The notes under the pieces are model-generated. The model was not told the DNA's origin, searched no databases, and worked only from the letters and a program-made list of their open reading frames with translations. A DNA stretch of 64,000 nt from Sphingobacteriia bacterium. GTDB lineage: Bacteria; Bacteroidota; Bacteroidia; Chitinophagales; Chitinophagaceae. The stretch's first letter is position 1; every line of letters begins with the position of its first letter. The stretch covers positions 53,571 to 117,570 of the forward strand of contig RDZY01000011.1 of NCBI GenBank assembly GCA_004294135.1, written 5' to 3'. A program made the translations under genes and the position numbers. This document shows positions 37,353-47,319 of the stretch, piece after piece.

Positions 37353-39191
37353 ATGAAAAAAATACAGACGATCATACCGCGCATATTGGGTTTAGTCTGT
37401 TTTTTATTTTGTGTATCACCAGCTTTTGCATTTCAAAAGAAAGAAGCTCCCACTGGTGTTGAAATTACATTGGAGACACCCAATAAAAGATCAGATTTTA
37501 ATGCGCGCAATCCTGTTCGTTATAAAATTACGCTTAAGAATAATTTCACCAATGATCAAGAAGGGATATTGTTATATAAAATTAATAATAAAGCTGGGGA
37601 GACCATACTCACCAACTCTCTTGATGTAAAAGTAAATGGAAGAAAAAAAATTGAAGCAGTTTTTGAAATCCCTTTAGATCAGGAGGGAGAGTATACTTTG
37701 TTTGCAAATATTGAAATGACGGATCATGCAGAAGTAATTTCCCGTTCGTTTAATTATAGTGGGCCGCCCAGAAAACCAAACGACAGAAAAAAAATCCCCA
37801 ATCCCTACGACCAGAACTGGTCTCGGGCCAATGTAGGTAATGAAGCGGTTTCAGTAAAAGAATCACTTGTACCAGAAACCAATAAAGCTATTGCAGAAGA
37901 AGAGCCTGAAGCCGAAACAGAAGAGGAAGGAGAAATACTTGTGCAGCTTAAGCCTTATAATAGAGATGGTATTTATTATGATGGCAAAAATATTAAGTAC
38001 AATGTTATCCTAACCAATAAATACAAGATAAAGCAGGAAGGCACTTTTAAAATAATAGTGAAAACCGATGATGGAAAATCAGTAGGTGAAAAGGAAGTTA
38101 AGATTAGTCTGCATAAAAAAAGCGTAAAAAAGTTTACGATAACAATGCCTCAAATCAGCAATCCTGGTGTGTATGATTTTCAAGCGGCCTTGAATGTGAG
38201 TACCTATGATGATACAACTCGGCATTCTTTTGGCTATAAAATAAATGAAATAAAAACGCCTTATCATAGGCCACCAGATTTTGATGAGTTCTGGCAGATC
38301 ACAAAAGATGAGCTGGCTAAAATTGATCCTAAGTATAAGGTAACATTAGATGAGGGTCGCAGCACTTATTTTCATACGGTGTATAAAGTAGAAATACAGT
38401 CGCTTGGCAATATTCCTTTTTATGGTTGGCTATCTGTACCAAAACCAAAGGGAAAATATCCAGTGCTGGTAGGATTTGGGGGCTATAAAATTGAATTGAA
38501 TCCTTTGTATTTTGACGATTTTATAAGTTTTACCGTAAATGTAAGGGGGATAGACAGAAAAGTGAAAGAGCAGATCAATCCCATGAATAGAGAGCAATTA
38601 TTGGTAAATATTGAAGATAAAAATGAATATATCTATCGGGGAATATATATGGATTGTGTTCGGGCTGTAGAATTTGTTCATTCTCAGGGCGCGCAATTTG
38701 GAATGGATCTAAAAAGAGTGGTAGCATTTGGAGGTAGTCAAGGTGCTTCATTGGCATTGGTTACGGCCTCATTAATGCCTAGTAAAATTAATACGGTGGT
38801 TGCAAACAACCCGATTTTTTTCGATTGGATTCGATCGGTCGAGATAGGCAAGGTTCAAAAAGAGATATCATTTCCGGTTAAAGATATGCTTGATTTTGAG
38901 GCAAAGAATCCAGGTTTTAGTATTGATAATATGATTCAGACTTTACAGTATTTTGAGGTACAGAATTTTATTCTTAATGTAAGGTGTTCGGTTTTGTATG
39001 CAGTGAGTTTGCTCGACAATTTTGCACCTGCGAGTACGGCATTAGCTGCGTTTAATAAAATGCCTATTGAAACAGTGAAAAACAGTGAATTATATGTTTT
39101 TCCAAACTTAGGGCATGAAGTACCTCGGAGTCACGATGCTTTTGTTAGTACATGGTTCTTAGAAAAAGTAGTACATGCCAGAAAACGATAA
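37353..39191 (+). CDS. AXE1-type esterase paralogue 2 with two Ig-like domains
   Basis: A 612-residue secreted protein; start at MKKIQTIIPRIL (the TTG two codons earlier is less likely), with signal ending SPAFAF. Two related Ig-like domains (about 30-135 and 205-305) are joined by an acidic linker (AEEEPEAETEEEGE). The hydrolase domain begins RPPDFDEFWQ. The catalytic triad looks complete: Ser462 in GGSQG, Asp in VSLLDNFAPAS and His in NLGHEVP. Expected activity is removal of acyl groups from a carbohydrate or related ester. The second Ig repeat is absent from paralogue 1. The gene ends 4 nt before the start of barrel 2. Confidence 0.85.
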   Translation: MKKIQTIIPRILGLVCFLFCVSPAFAFQKKEAPTGVEITLETPNKRSDFNARNPVRYKITLKNNFTNDQEGILLYKINNKAGETILTNSLDVKVNGRKKIEAVFEIPLDQEGEYTLFANIEMTDHAEVISRSFNYSGPPRKPNDRKKIPNPYDQNWSRANVGNEAVSVKESLVPETNKAIAEEEPEAETEEEGEILVQLKPYNRDGIYYDGKNIKYNVILTNKYKIKQEGTFKIIVKTDDGKSVGEKEVKISLHKKSVKKFTITMPQISNPGVYDFQAALNVSTYDDTTRHSFGYKINEIKTPYHRPPDFDEFWQITKDELAKIDPKYKVTLDEGRSTYFHTVYKVEIQSLGNIPFYGWLSVPKPKGKYPVLVGFGGYKIELNPLYFDDFISFTVNVRGIDRKVKEQINPMNREQLLVNIEDKNEYIYRGIYMDCVRAVEFVHSQGAQFGMDLKRVVAFGGSQGASLALVTASLMPSKINTVVANNPIFFDWIRSVEIGKVQKEISFPVKDMLDFEAKNPGFSIDNMIQTLQYFEVQNFILNVRCSVLYAVSLLDNFAPASTALAAFNKMPIETVKNSELYVFPNLGHEVPRSHDAFVSTWFLEKVVHARKR

Positions 39192-39195
39192 TGGA

Positions 39196-40020
39196 ATGAA
39201 AAAATTATTGCAAAGAATATTATTGTTACAGCTGTTGTTGGCACTGTCATTTGCCAGCTATGCAGATTGGCCAATTGGTAAGGGAAGGTCATCGGTAATT
39301 GGAGCATACAACTATTTTTATTCTTCTAAATATTTTGATTCAAAAGGAAAACTTGCAACTTTTGGTCAAGGCGATCAATTTCAATCACATTTTTTTGGAT
39401 TAACCATGTTGCATGGTATAAGTAGAAGGCTAGATTTATCTGTAAACCTTCCCTTTATTATACAAGATTTGGTAAGCGGAGGTATTGCTAAAAATAATTC
39501 AGGACTGGGAGATATTTCTGTTGGATTAGCTTATCACTTTCCTTCTGAAAATTTTCAGAAACATTTTACCATCAAAGCAAATATGATTGTACCCGCCTAT
39601 GAAAATACCAAAACACCATATATTGGATATGCTTCAAAAGGAATACAAGGAGCAATGAATTATAGTTTTAGTCCCGTTAAACATTCATTCTGCGTTATCG
39701 AAGGATCTTATACCCATTTTTTAGATACCGAAGATGGCCCTATTCAGTACAGGGGCGCCATTACTTTTGGAAAGTCGCTTAATAAATACAGTCTCCTTAC
39801 TTTTAACTTTGCGCATATGGATTCAAAGAGTAGCAATACAGGTTTCAATATAAATCCTTCTGCTACAAAAAACTTTTTTTCTGGTACACTTACTGCCACA
39901 TACGGAAGAAAAATAACTAGAACTATAACCCCATATATTCAAACATTCTACACACTATATGGAAGTAATGTGGGATTGGGTATGGGAGCAAGTTTCTTTT
40001 TTATTGTAAAAATTCCATAA
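39196..40020 (+). CDS. Outer-membrane beta-barrel-like protein, paralogue 2
   Basis: A 274-residue protein when started at MKKLLQRILLL (39196). The earlier in-frame ATG at 39175 overlaps the esterase gene. Signal peptide ends SYADWPIGKG, a start nearly identical in all three paralogues. Shared motifs are LGDISVGLAYHF, LDTEDGPIQYRG, TYGRKITRTITPYIQ and a Gly-rich last strand. Barrel topology is inferred from amphipathic strands and the aromatic-rich pattern. It lies between esterases 2 and 3 with gaps under 20 bp. Confidence 0.75.
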   Translation: MKKLLQRILLLQLLLALSFASYADWPIGKGRSSVIGAYNYFYSSKYFDSKGKLATFGQGDQFQSHFFGLTMLHGISRRLDLSVNLPFIIQDLVSGGIAKNNSGLGDISVGLAYHFPSENFQKHFTIKANMIVPAYENTKTPYIGYASKGIQGAMNYSFSPVKHSFCVIEGSYTHFLDTEDGPIQYRGAITFGKSLNKYSLLTFNFAHMDSKSSNTGFNINPSATKNFFSGTLTATYGRKITRTITPYIQTFYTLYGSNVGLGMGASFFFIVKIP

Positions 40021-40038
40021 GAAAAGAGCCACCATATA

Positions 40039-41886
40039 ATGTTGAAGATAAATTGGATGATTAAAACAAGTATTCTTTTTTTAAGTAGCTGGATACTAGT
40101 ATTTGAAGTATCTGCCTTGGATATTCCAATACTTATAAAGCAGTTTTCTGCGAAAGATTCTATAGAAATTCGCATTTTGCCAGTCAGAAAAGACGCTGCA
40201 TTTGGTAAAAAATTTCCTGTAAAATATAGGGCAACCATTCGCAACAGATATAAGGTTGAACAAGAGGGGAATTTGCAATATATTATTCGCAACGAAGCAA
40301 AGTCCATTGTGATGAAAAATATGCTGGACTTGAAAGTTTCGGCAGGTAAAACCCTAGAATCTACTTTTGAAATTCCATTTAAAAAAGATGGAATCTTTAC
40401 AGTGGAGTTTGTGGTTAATTTGAATGATTTTAATGGAGAATTAGCAAGTATATTCAGTTATAGAGATGATGAACAGAAAAGCAATACAGCTAAAACCAAT
40501 CCATATGAGTTTACAAGTACCGTAGAGAATTTAAATGCTATTTCATCTGCGGAAGACATTCCACAGAATATGGACAAAGCGGAGCCAGCCGCTGAAGAGG
40601 AAGAAGTACACGAAGAAGAGGGAGAAATTATAGTAGCAGTAAAACCCAAGAATCCAGATGGTGTATTTACAGATGGAAATAATATAAATTATTTTGTAGA
40701 GTTACAAAATAAGTACAAGACCAAACAGGAGGGAACACTCAACTATTTCTTAAAAACGGATAAGGGAGAGATAATTGGGGAAAAATCTGTACCGATAAAA
40801 ATTTCCAAACATGGAAAAATAGCTTTTAAAATAAAAATACCACCTGTTAAAGAGGCGGGGGTTTATGGAATAACGGTAGCACTTAACTTATCAACTTACG
40901 ACGATACAACCAAATATGCGTTTGCCTATAATATTGATAAAATAAAAACGGAGTCTCATGTACCATCAGATTTTGGAGAGTTTTGGGATCGCGCAAAAGC
41001 AGATTTGGCGGCTATTCCGCCCGATTATAAAATAATATTGGACGAGCAAAAGACGACCAAATTTCATAAAATATACAAGGTAGAAATGACATCACTTGAG
41101 GGAGTGAAAATATTTGGTTGGCTTACCATACCAAGGTTACCCAAAAAATTTCCAGTAATTGTGGGCCTGCAAGGTTATAGGGTAGAGTTGGATCCTTTGG
41201 TATATGATAGTTATGTAGGGTTTAATTTAAATACGCGCGGAATAGAAAAAAACTGGAAATCGTTTAATCCCGAAAATATACAGCCCTTGTTAATTAATGT
41301 AGAAGACCCAGAAAAATTTGTTTATAGGGGAATTTATATGGACTGTGTTAGGGCGATTGATTTTCTTTATTCGCACGCAGATATGGGTTTTGACTTGGAT
41401 CGGATACTGGTATTTGGAGGAAGTCAAGGAGCTGCACTATCACTGGTAACTGCAGCACTAACGGGTAATAGGATCAATACATTGATAGTGGACAATGCTA
41501 TTTTTTGTGACTTTCATGAGAGTTATAATTTATTGAGCAATGAATTGTATAATAATTTTCCGATAAAGCATTTGGTAGATTATGCAAATGAAAATCCACC
41601 GTTAACCATAAAAAATTTATTGGATAATATGAGTTATTATGAAGTGCAGAATTTCATGCCCATGATTAATTGTTCAGTTTTGTATGCGGTGAGTTTACTA
41701 GATCCACTGGCGCCAGCAGCAACGGTTTTTTCAGCTTATAACAAACTTAGGGCGTCAACAAAAGAAAAAAGCGAAATATATGTGGCACCCAATTTGGGTC
41801 ACGAAGTAACCATGGATCACCGGTATTATCAATTGATTTGGATGAGTGAGAAATTGGTGCGTAAACGTCGTAATATAGGAAAATGA
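40039..41886 (+). CDS. AXE1-type esterase paralogue 3 with two Ig-like domains
   Basis: A 615-residue secreted protein with the same plan as paralogue 2: signal peptide, Ig-like domain 1 (about 35-145), acidic linker (EPAAEEEEVHEEEGE), Ig-like domain 2 (about 205-310) and AXE1-type hydrolase. The triad is present: Ser462 in GGSQG, Asp in VSLLDPLAPAA and His in NLGHEVT. Ser462 has the same number as in paralogue 2, so the two are closely colinear. Divergence in lid-like loops (for example after DNAIFCD) suggests a different ester preference. The stop overlaps the next start by 4 bp. Confidence 0.85.
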   Translation: MLKINWMIKTSILFLSSWILVFEVSALDIPILIKQFSAKDSIEIRILPVRKDAAFGKKFPVKYRATIRNRYKVEQEGNLQYIIRNEAKSIVMKNMLDLKVSAGKTLESTFEIPFKKDGIFTVEFVVNLNDFNGELASIFSYRDDEQKSNTAKTNPYEFTSTVENLNAISSAEDIPQNMDKAEPAAEEEEVHEEEGEIIVAVKPKNPDGVFTDGNNINYFVELQNKYKTKQEGTLNYFLKTDKGEIIGEKSVPIKISKHGKIAFKIKIPPVKEAGVYGITVALNLSTYDDTTKYAFAYNIDKIKTESHVPSDFGEFWDRAKADLAAIPPDYKIILDEQKTTKFHKIYKVEMTSLEGVKIFGWLTIPRLPKKFPVIVGLQGYRVELDPLVYDSYVGFNLNTRGIEKNWKSFNPENIQPLLINVEDPEKFVYRGIYMDCVRAIDFLYSHADMGFDLDRILVFGGSQGAALSLVTAALTGNRINTLIVDNAIFCDFHESYNLLSNELYNNFPIKHLVDYANENPPLTIKNLLDNMSYYEVQNFMPMINCSVLYAVSLLDPLAPAATVFSAYNKLRASTKEKSEIYVAPNLGHEVTMDHRYYQLIWMSEKLVRKRRNIGK

Positions 41887-42698
41887 GAAAATCAATCTGT
41901 AGTATAATAATATTATTGTTGACAGCACCCTCCTTAAAGGCCGATTGGCCAGTGGGTAAAAGAAGAACTACCCTATTACCTGGGTATAGTTTTTTTTATT
42001 CCGATGCCAACTATGATAGAAAATGGAATAGAACGAAGTTTCCTAAGGGAAATAGCTTTGTAACCCATGTTTATAATTTTTCAATGCAGCATGGAATAGG
42101 TAGATCAACAGATTTATTTATGAATATACCTTATTTGGCCCAACGTTCTTTGAATAAAGACAGTTTAAGAACGGCGGCTGGAGTGGGCGATCTTACTATT
42201 GGAATAGCGCAACATTTTTCATCAAAGGATCAGCACCGTCATTTTACTGCTAAAGCGAGTTTTATATTACCGATGTACCAGAAAGACAGTATTGCTTCAT
42301 TGGGTTATGCATCTAGGGCGTTGGGTTTAGAAGTGAACTATTCATTTTCTGCAAGTTCAAAAGCATTTGCAATTGTTCAAGCAGCGTATACCCATTATTT
42401 GGACGAGGCAGAAGGCCCCCAACAATATATTTATACAGGAACTTATGGCAGAAAATTAAATGCTTTTTCTATGATGACATTTAGTTTTATGCACCAGATT
42501 TCATATAGTGCGGACAAATCTTTTAATCCCAATTTATCTGCCAATAAGAGTTTTATAAATGGACGATTTTCTATTTCTTATGGAAGAAGAATAACTCGAA
42601 CAATCATGCCAATGGTACATATTTCAACGGTGATGTATGGAAAAAATGCAGGGGGGGGATTTGGCGCAGGAATTTCATTAATAACACGGCTACCATAA
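41883..42698 (+). CDS. Outer-membrane beta-barrel-like protein, paralogue 3
   Basis: A 271-residue exported protein, start overlapping esterase 3 by ATGA. The signal ends SLKADWPVGKRR. It shares with its paralogues VGDLTIGIAQHF, YLDEAEGPQQYI and SYGRRITRTIMPMV. Tight coupling with esterase 3 supports a functional pair: a secreted hydrolase plus a small barrel. It is the last gene of the run of seven. Confidence 0.75.
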   Translation: MRKSICSIIILLLTAPSLKADWPVGKRRTTLLPGYSFFYSDANYDRKWNRTKFPKGNSFVTHVYNFSMQHGIGRSTDLFMNIPYLAQRSLNKDSLRTAAGVGDLTIGIAQHFSSKDQHRHFTAKASFILPMYQKDSIASLGYASRALGLEVNYSFSASSKAFAIVQAAYTHYLDEAEGPQQYIYTGTYGRKLNAFSMMTFSFMHQISYSADKSFNPNLSANKSFINGRFSISYGRRITRTIMPMVHISTVMYGKNAGGGFGAGISLITRLP

Positions 42699-42700
42699 AA

Positions 42701-42793
42701 AATAGTGTTTTTTATATATTAAATAGAAAAAAACTATTTAAATTGTAATTATAGTAGTTTTAAAAAACACTATTCTGTTTTTTCGTTTTTTAT
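42701..42793 (+). terminator. Nested inverted repeats after the esterase/barrel operon
   Basis: AATAGTGTTTTTTA (42701-42714) is perfectly mirrored by TAAAAAACACTATT (42761-42774). A smaller stem AAATAG/CTATTT lies inside (42721-42739). T-rich sequence follows to about 42793. It starts directly after the last stop and is probably the operon terminator, though the 46-nt spacer between the outer arms is long. The remaining bases to 42987 show no gene. Confidence 0.55.
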
Positions 42794-42987
42794 AAAACCT
42801 TATTTTTTGCTCTATTTACTTCTAAAACCAGTTATTTGTTTGGCTTTATTGCTCTTCTGTAGAAGGGTAATATGGGTGAATCAATTGGCATTGGAGCAAA
42901 AGGGACTTTTATGTTGTTCGACAGACGAAGTTCTACTTTGTAAGATCTATACGAATCGCTAACTTGTTCTAATTTAAAATATTAAAT

Positions 42988-43836
42988 ATGCGTTGGCAGG
43001 GCAATAGAGAAAGTAGCAATATAGATGATAGAAGGGGTAAAGGCGCAGGTGGGCTGGTAATGGGTGGTGGTATTGGTACCATAGTTATTGCAGTGATTTA
43101 CTTATTACTGGGAGGCAATCCTTCCGATGTTGTAAATCAAGTAATTCAACAACCAAGCACAGAATCAACCCAACCACGCAGCGCAGCAGAAGAAAAACTG
43201 GCTTTATTTACCAAAGTGGTATTGGGATTAACGGAACAAGTTTGGGACTCTATTTATCAAACAGAAGGCAAAAAATATGAACACCCCACACTGGTTTTAT
43301 TTACAGAACAAACCCAGTCCGGATGTGGCTTTGCGAGTGCTGCATCGGGTCCATTTTATTGTCCCGCAGATGAACAAGTATATATAGATCTTTCGTTTTT
43401 TAAAGAGCTGTCAGAAAAATTTAATGCCCCAGGTGAATTGGCAATGGCTTATGTAATAGCCCATGAAGTGGGTCACCATATTCAACATTTAACAGGCACT
43501 TCTGCTAAAGTACAAAATCTTAGAAGCAGTTTATCAGAAAAAGAGTACAATAAACTTTCGGTAAAATTAGAATTACAAGCAGATTTTTTAGCAGGAGTTT
43601 GGGCGCATCATGCTAATAAACTGAAACAAATAATAGAACTGGGCGATATTGAAGCTGCTTTAACAGCAGCAAATGCAATAGGAGACGATAGACTACAGCA
43701 ACAAAGCGGTGGTAGTATAGTGCCCGATGCATTTACGCATGGAACATCCAAACAAAGAATGTATTGGTTTAAAAAAGGGTTTGAAACCGGTGATATAAAA
43801 CAAGGAAATACGTTTGAAGGATCAGCAATAGAATAA
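42988..43836 (+). CDS. Neutral zinc metallopeptidase, YpfJ/KPN_02809 family
   Basis: A 282-residue protein. The start MRWQGNRESSNIDDRRGKG is typical of this family. One transmembrane helix follows near residues 25-47 (GIGTIVIAVIYLLLGG). The protease part has CGFASAASGPFYCPAD, zinc motif HEVGHHIQHL and LELQADFLAGVWAHH with a further ligand. The family (COG2321) is widespread, but its substrate is not established. It is membrane anchored with the catalytic domain outside. It is a single gene, 41 bp before the M28 peptidase. Confidence 0.92.
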   Translation: MRWQGNRESSNIDDRRGKGAGGLVMGGGIGTIVIAVIYLLLGGNPSDVVNQVIQQPSTESTQPRSAAEEKLALFTKVVLGLTEQVWDSIYQTEGKKYEHPTLVLFTEQTQSGCGFASAASGPFYCPADEQVYIDLSFFKELSEKFNAPGELAMAYVIAHEVGHHIQHLTGTSAKVQNLRSSLSEKEYNKLSVKLELQADFLAGVWAHHANKLKQIIELGDIEAALTAANAIGDDRLQQQSGGSIVPDAFTHGTSKQRMYWFKKGFETGDIKQGNTFEGSAIE

Positions 43837-43877
43837 GTAATAGCATACAATCATTCCCCATACTTTAAATAAAAAAG

Positions 43878-46091
43878 ATGAAAAAATTAATTACCAGTAT
43901 TTGTGTATTCGCCAGTTCAATGGGAATGGCTCAAGACAATTCAATCAGTGGATTTTCAGAAAAAACGGTGATTCAACAAAAAAAATTAGAGTCGCAATTT
44001 GATGAACTTTTAAGTGCTAAAAGAATTGGTGAATCCATTAAAGAACTTTCTGCAAAACCACATCATATTGGTTCTGCAGGAGGAAATGAAGTAGCCCAAA
44101 AAATACTAGAAAAATTTATTGGTTGGGGATGGGATGCCAAAATAGAAACCTATCAAGTTCTTTTTCCAACACCCAAAATGAGGGTGCTAGAGATGATACA
44201 ACCTAAAGTTTATAAAGCGTTGTTGAAAGAACCTGCCTTAAAAGAAGATGCTACTTCTGCGCAAGAGGGACAGTTGCCTACTTATAATGCGTGGAGTGCA
44301 GACGGGGATGTTACAGGCGAATTGGTATTTGTGAATTATGGGCTGCCAGATGATTATGAGCAATTGGAGAAAATGGGCATCAGCGTAAAAGGAAAAATTG
44401 CCATTGCAAAATACGGAAGAAGTTGGAGGGGAATTAAACCAAAAGTGGCACAAGAACATGGAGCAATTGGATGCATTATTTATTCTGATCCCAAAGACGA
44501 TGGATATATTCAAGGAGAAGTATATCCGAAAGGGGCCTTTAAAAATGAATATGGTGTTCAAAGGGGATCGGTGATGGATATGGTTATTTATCCGGGAGAT
44601 CCATTAACACCCAATATAGGTGCAACTGAAAATGCCCTAAGAATAAATAGATTGGAAGCCCCCAACTTATTAAAAATTCCAGTGCTACCCATCAGTTACC
44701 ACGATGCAAAACCTTTATTAGCGGCACTTGACGGAGTTGTTGCTCCACCTGCTTGGGCAGGTGCATTACCAATAACATATCATATAGGTGGAACACCAAC
44801 TACCAAAGTGCATTTAAAATTATTGTTCGATTGGAAGTTGCATCCTGCAAAAAATGTGATAGCAACTATTAAAGGGTCTGAGTATCCCGATGAATGGATT
44901 GTAAGAGGAAATCACCACGATGCTTGGGTAAATGGTGCCAATGATCCCATTAGTGGAATGGCTGCGGAATTAGAAGAAGCAAAAGCAATTGGTGTACTAT
45001 TGAAAACAGGATGGAGGCCAAAAAGAACCTTAGTGTATTGTGCTTGGGATGCGGAAGAACCGGGTTTAATGGGTTCTACAGAATGGGTAGAAGACCACGC
45101 CGCAGAACTGCAACAAAAATGTGTAGTCTATATTAATTCTGATAGTAATGGAAAAGGCTTTTTACATGTGGAAGGCTCTCATGCTTTACAAGAAATGATT
45201 ACTGAAATAAGCAAAGAGGTAAAAGACCCTCAGACCAATGTATCGGTATTTGAAAGAGCAAAGGCAAGACTTATATTGAATGCAATTGGAATAAAAGATA
45301 AGAAAGAAGCACTTGCTAAAAAAGACTTCGAAATTGGCGCAATGGGCTCAGGCTCTGATTATTCTTCTTTTATTCAACACTTGGGAATTCCGGCTTTAAA
45401 TATTGAATTTGGGGGAGAAGATGCAGGCGGAGAATACCACTCAATTTATGATTCATACGATCATTACAAACAATTCAAAGACCCTAGTTTTGAATATGGT
45501 GTAGCGCTTGCAAAAACAACAGGAAGAACGGTACTTCGTATGGCAAATGCCTCTTTGCTTCCATTCAATTTTAGCAGTCTACACACTACAATGAATGGTT
45601 ATGTGAAAGAACTTATTAGTAAGATAGAACAAATGCGAGAAGCAACAGTAATAGATCAAGAGATTGAAAAAGCGGGCAGTATAAAATTAGCAGGAAACCC
45701 TAAGTATAATACTGTTATTACAAAAGCACCTACGGCAGTTCCTATTATTGATTTCTCTTATTTGCAAAAGGCGTTAATTCAATTCGGACAATCTGTAGAC
45801 CAATTAAATAAACAATTGAATACTGAAACAGCATCCGAAAGCCAATTGCAAAAATTAAATATACTATTGTATAAGGCAGAACAACAATTACTGCTTGAAA
45901 AAGGATTACCCAGAAGAAGTTGGTATAAACATAGTTTATACGCCCCGGGATTTTATACAGGATATGGTGTTAAAACTATGCCGGGTATTAGAGAGGCAAT
46001 TGAACAGAGAAATTGGAAAGAAGCAGAAGAGCAAATTCAATCAGCTACCACTGTAATTCAAAACCTAGCTGCTTACTTAATTATTAAATAG
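43878..46091 (+). CDS. M28 family metallopeptidase, glutamate carboxypeptidase II-like
   Basis: A 737-residue secreted protein (signal ending MGMAQ). The order is an N-terminal segment, PA domain (about 115-290, GKIAIAKYGRSWRG), M28 zinc peptidase and a helical C-terminal dimerisation domain (about 590-737). Zinc and catalytic motifs are HHDAWVNGANDPISG, WDAEEPGLMGSTEW, YINSDSNG and GEYHSIYDSYDHY. This layout is that of glutamate carboxypeptidase II and the transferrin receptor. It probably removes C-terminal acidic or other residues from peptides in the periplasm. The next gene starts 5 bp later. Confidence 0.92.
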   Translation: MKKLITSICVFASSMGMAQDNSISGFSEKTVIQQKKLESQFDELLSAKRIGESIKELSAKPHHIGSAGGNEVAQKILEKFIGWGWDAKIETYQVLFPTPKMRVLEMIQPKVYKALLKEPALKEDATSAQEGQLPTYNAWSADGDVTGELVFVNYGLPDDYEQLEKMGISVKGKIAIAKYGRSWRGIKPKVAQEHGAIGCIIYSDPKDDGYIQGEVYPKGAFKNEYGVQRGSVMDMVIYPGDPLTPNIGATENALRINRLEAPNLLKIPVLPISYHDAKPLLAALDGVVAPPAWAGALPITYHIGGTPTTKVHLKLLFDWKLHPAKNVIATIKGSEYPDEWIVRGNHHDAWVNGANDPISGMAAELEEAKAIGVLLKTGWRPKRTLVYCAWDAEEPGLMGSTEWVEDHAAELQQKCVVYINSDSNGKGFLHVEGSHALQEMITEISKEVKDPQTNVSVFERAKARLILNAIGIKDKKEALAKKDFEIGAMGSGSDYSSFIQHLGIPALNIEFGGEDAGGEYHSIYDSYDHYKQFKDPSFEYGVALAKTTGRTVLRMANASLLPFNFSSLHTTMNGYVKELISKIEQMREATVIDQEIEKAGSIKLAGNPKYNTVITKAPTAVPIIDFSYLQKALIQFGQSVDQLNKQLNTETASESQLQKLNILLYKAEQQLLLEKGLPRRSWYKHSLYAPGFYTGYGVKTMPGIREAIEQRNWKEAEEQIQSATTVIQNLAAYLIIK

Positions 46092-46096
46092 TTGTT

Positions 46097-47254
46097 GTGT
46101 CAAAAATATTTTTATTCGGCTCTGTATTTATTTTTTTTACAGCTTGTGTTTCAATAAAACAGCAGCAACCAGTTTTAAGTGCCCCTATTGGTGAACTTAA
46201 ATTATTGGATATTTATGAGATACCCTATAACCTATCATTTAAATCAACTACTGTTGGAGGCTTATCTGGTATTGATTTAGATGAAAAAAATAATCAATAC
46301 TATTTTATTAGTGATGACCGCTCATCTACTAATCCTGCTAGATTTTATAGTGCTGATATACGCATCAATAACCAAAAAATTGATACCATTGTATTCAAAG
46401 ATATGGTGGTTTTAAAAGAAGAAAAAAATCAACCTTATCCATCTTTTAAAGAAAATCCTGCACATACAGTAGACCCTGAAGCAATGCGTTTTTATCCCAA
46501 CAAAAATCGATTGATTTGGAGTAGTGAAGGAGAAAGAATAGTAAGCGAAAAAGATACCATACTAACCAACCCATCTATTTTTATCATGGATCAACAAGGA
46601 AATTGGAAAGATAGTTTTCGGCTGCCTCCTAACTTGTATATGCGTGCTGCGGAAAAAGGGCCGCGACAAAATGGGGTGTTAGAAGGAATGTCTTTTTTTG
46701 ATGGGTATAAAAAACTAATGGTGAATGTAGAAGAGCCATTGTATGAGGATGGCCCGAAAGCCGCACTTATTCTAAATAACGCATTTATTCGTTTTTTTGA
46801 ATTCAATCTACGCAACAAAAAAAATACTGCTCAGTATGCTTATGAATTAGAAGCAGTAGCTCATCTACCCAATCCTGTAGATGGTTTTAAGGTAAACGGA
46901 GTTTCAGATATACTTAATTTGGGTAATCAACAATGGTTGGTTTTAGAGAGATCATTTTCAAGTGGGAGGCTTGCCTGCACCATCAAAATTTTTCTGGCAG
47001 ATTTTACCAATGCAACAAATATTGCTGCGATTGCTTCCCTCAAGAATAACAAAGAATTTATACCAATAAAAAAACAGTTGCTGCTGAATATGGATTCACT
47101 GGGTGTTTTTACAGATAATATTGAAGGAATATGTTGGGGGCCTAGATTAGCAAATGGTCGCCCCAGTTTATTATTGGTCTCGGATAATAATTTTAAATCG
47201 TTTCAAAAATCACAATTGTTTTTACTCGAAATTATTCCGAAGGCAACAAAATAA
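46097..47254 (+). CDS. Phytase-like esterase domain lipoprotein
   Basis: A 385-residue predicted lipoprotein (VFIFFTACVS) with a GTG start, the only reasonable one. It has the esterase-like activity of phytase pattern: VGGLSGIDLDEKNNQYYFISDDRS, DPEAMRFYPNKNRLIWSSEGER, GVLEGMSFFDGYKKLMVNVEEP and SDNNFKSFQKSQLFLLE. The fold is a beta-propeller; real activity is phosphatase or phosphodiesterase on an unknown substrate. It follows the M28 peptidase by 5 bp and is probably in the same operon. Confidence 0.85.
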   Translation: MSKIFLFGSVFIFFTACVSIKQQQPVLSAPIGELKLLDIYEIPYNLSFKSTTVGGLSGIDLDEKNNQYYFISDDRSSTNPARFYSADIRINNQKIDTIVFKDMVVLKEEKNQPYPSFKENPAHTVDPEAMRFYPNKNRLIWSSEGERIVSEKDTILTNPSIFIMDQQGNWKDSFRLPPNLYMRAAEKGPRQNGVLEGMSFFDGYKKLMVNVEEPLYEDGPKAALILNNAFIRFFEFNLRNKKNTAQYAYELEAVAHLPNPVDGFKVNGVSDILNLGNQQWLVLERSFSSGRLACTIKIFLADFTNATNIAAIASLKNNKEFIPIKKQLLLNMDSLGVFTDNIEGICWGPRLANGRPSLLLVSDNNFKSFQKSQLFLLEIIPKATK

Positions 47255-47319
47255 GTTTACCCAGCGTGTATTGTATTATTTAAATATTAATTCGAATATA
47301 GTCGCCCTAAAAATTCACC

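Noticed and set aside
42715..42760. Miniature inverted-repeat element between the 42701 and 42761 arms
   Set aside because: There is no target-site duplication, and the T-rich tail and position right after the operon favour a terminator.
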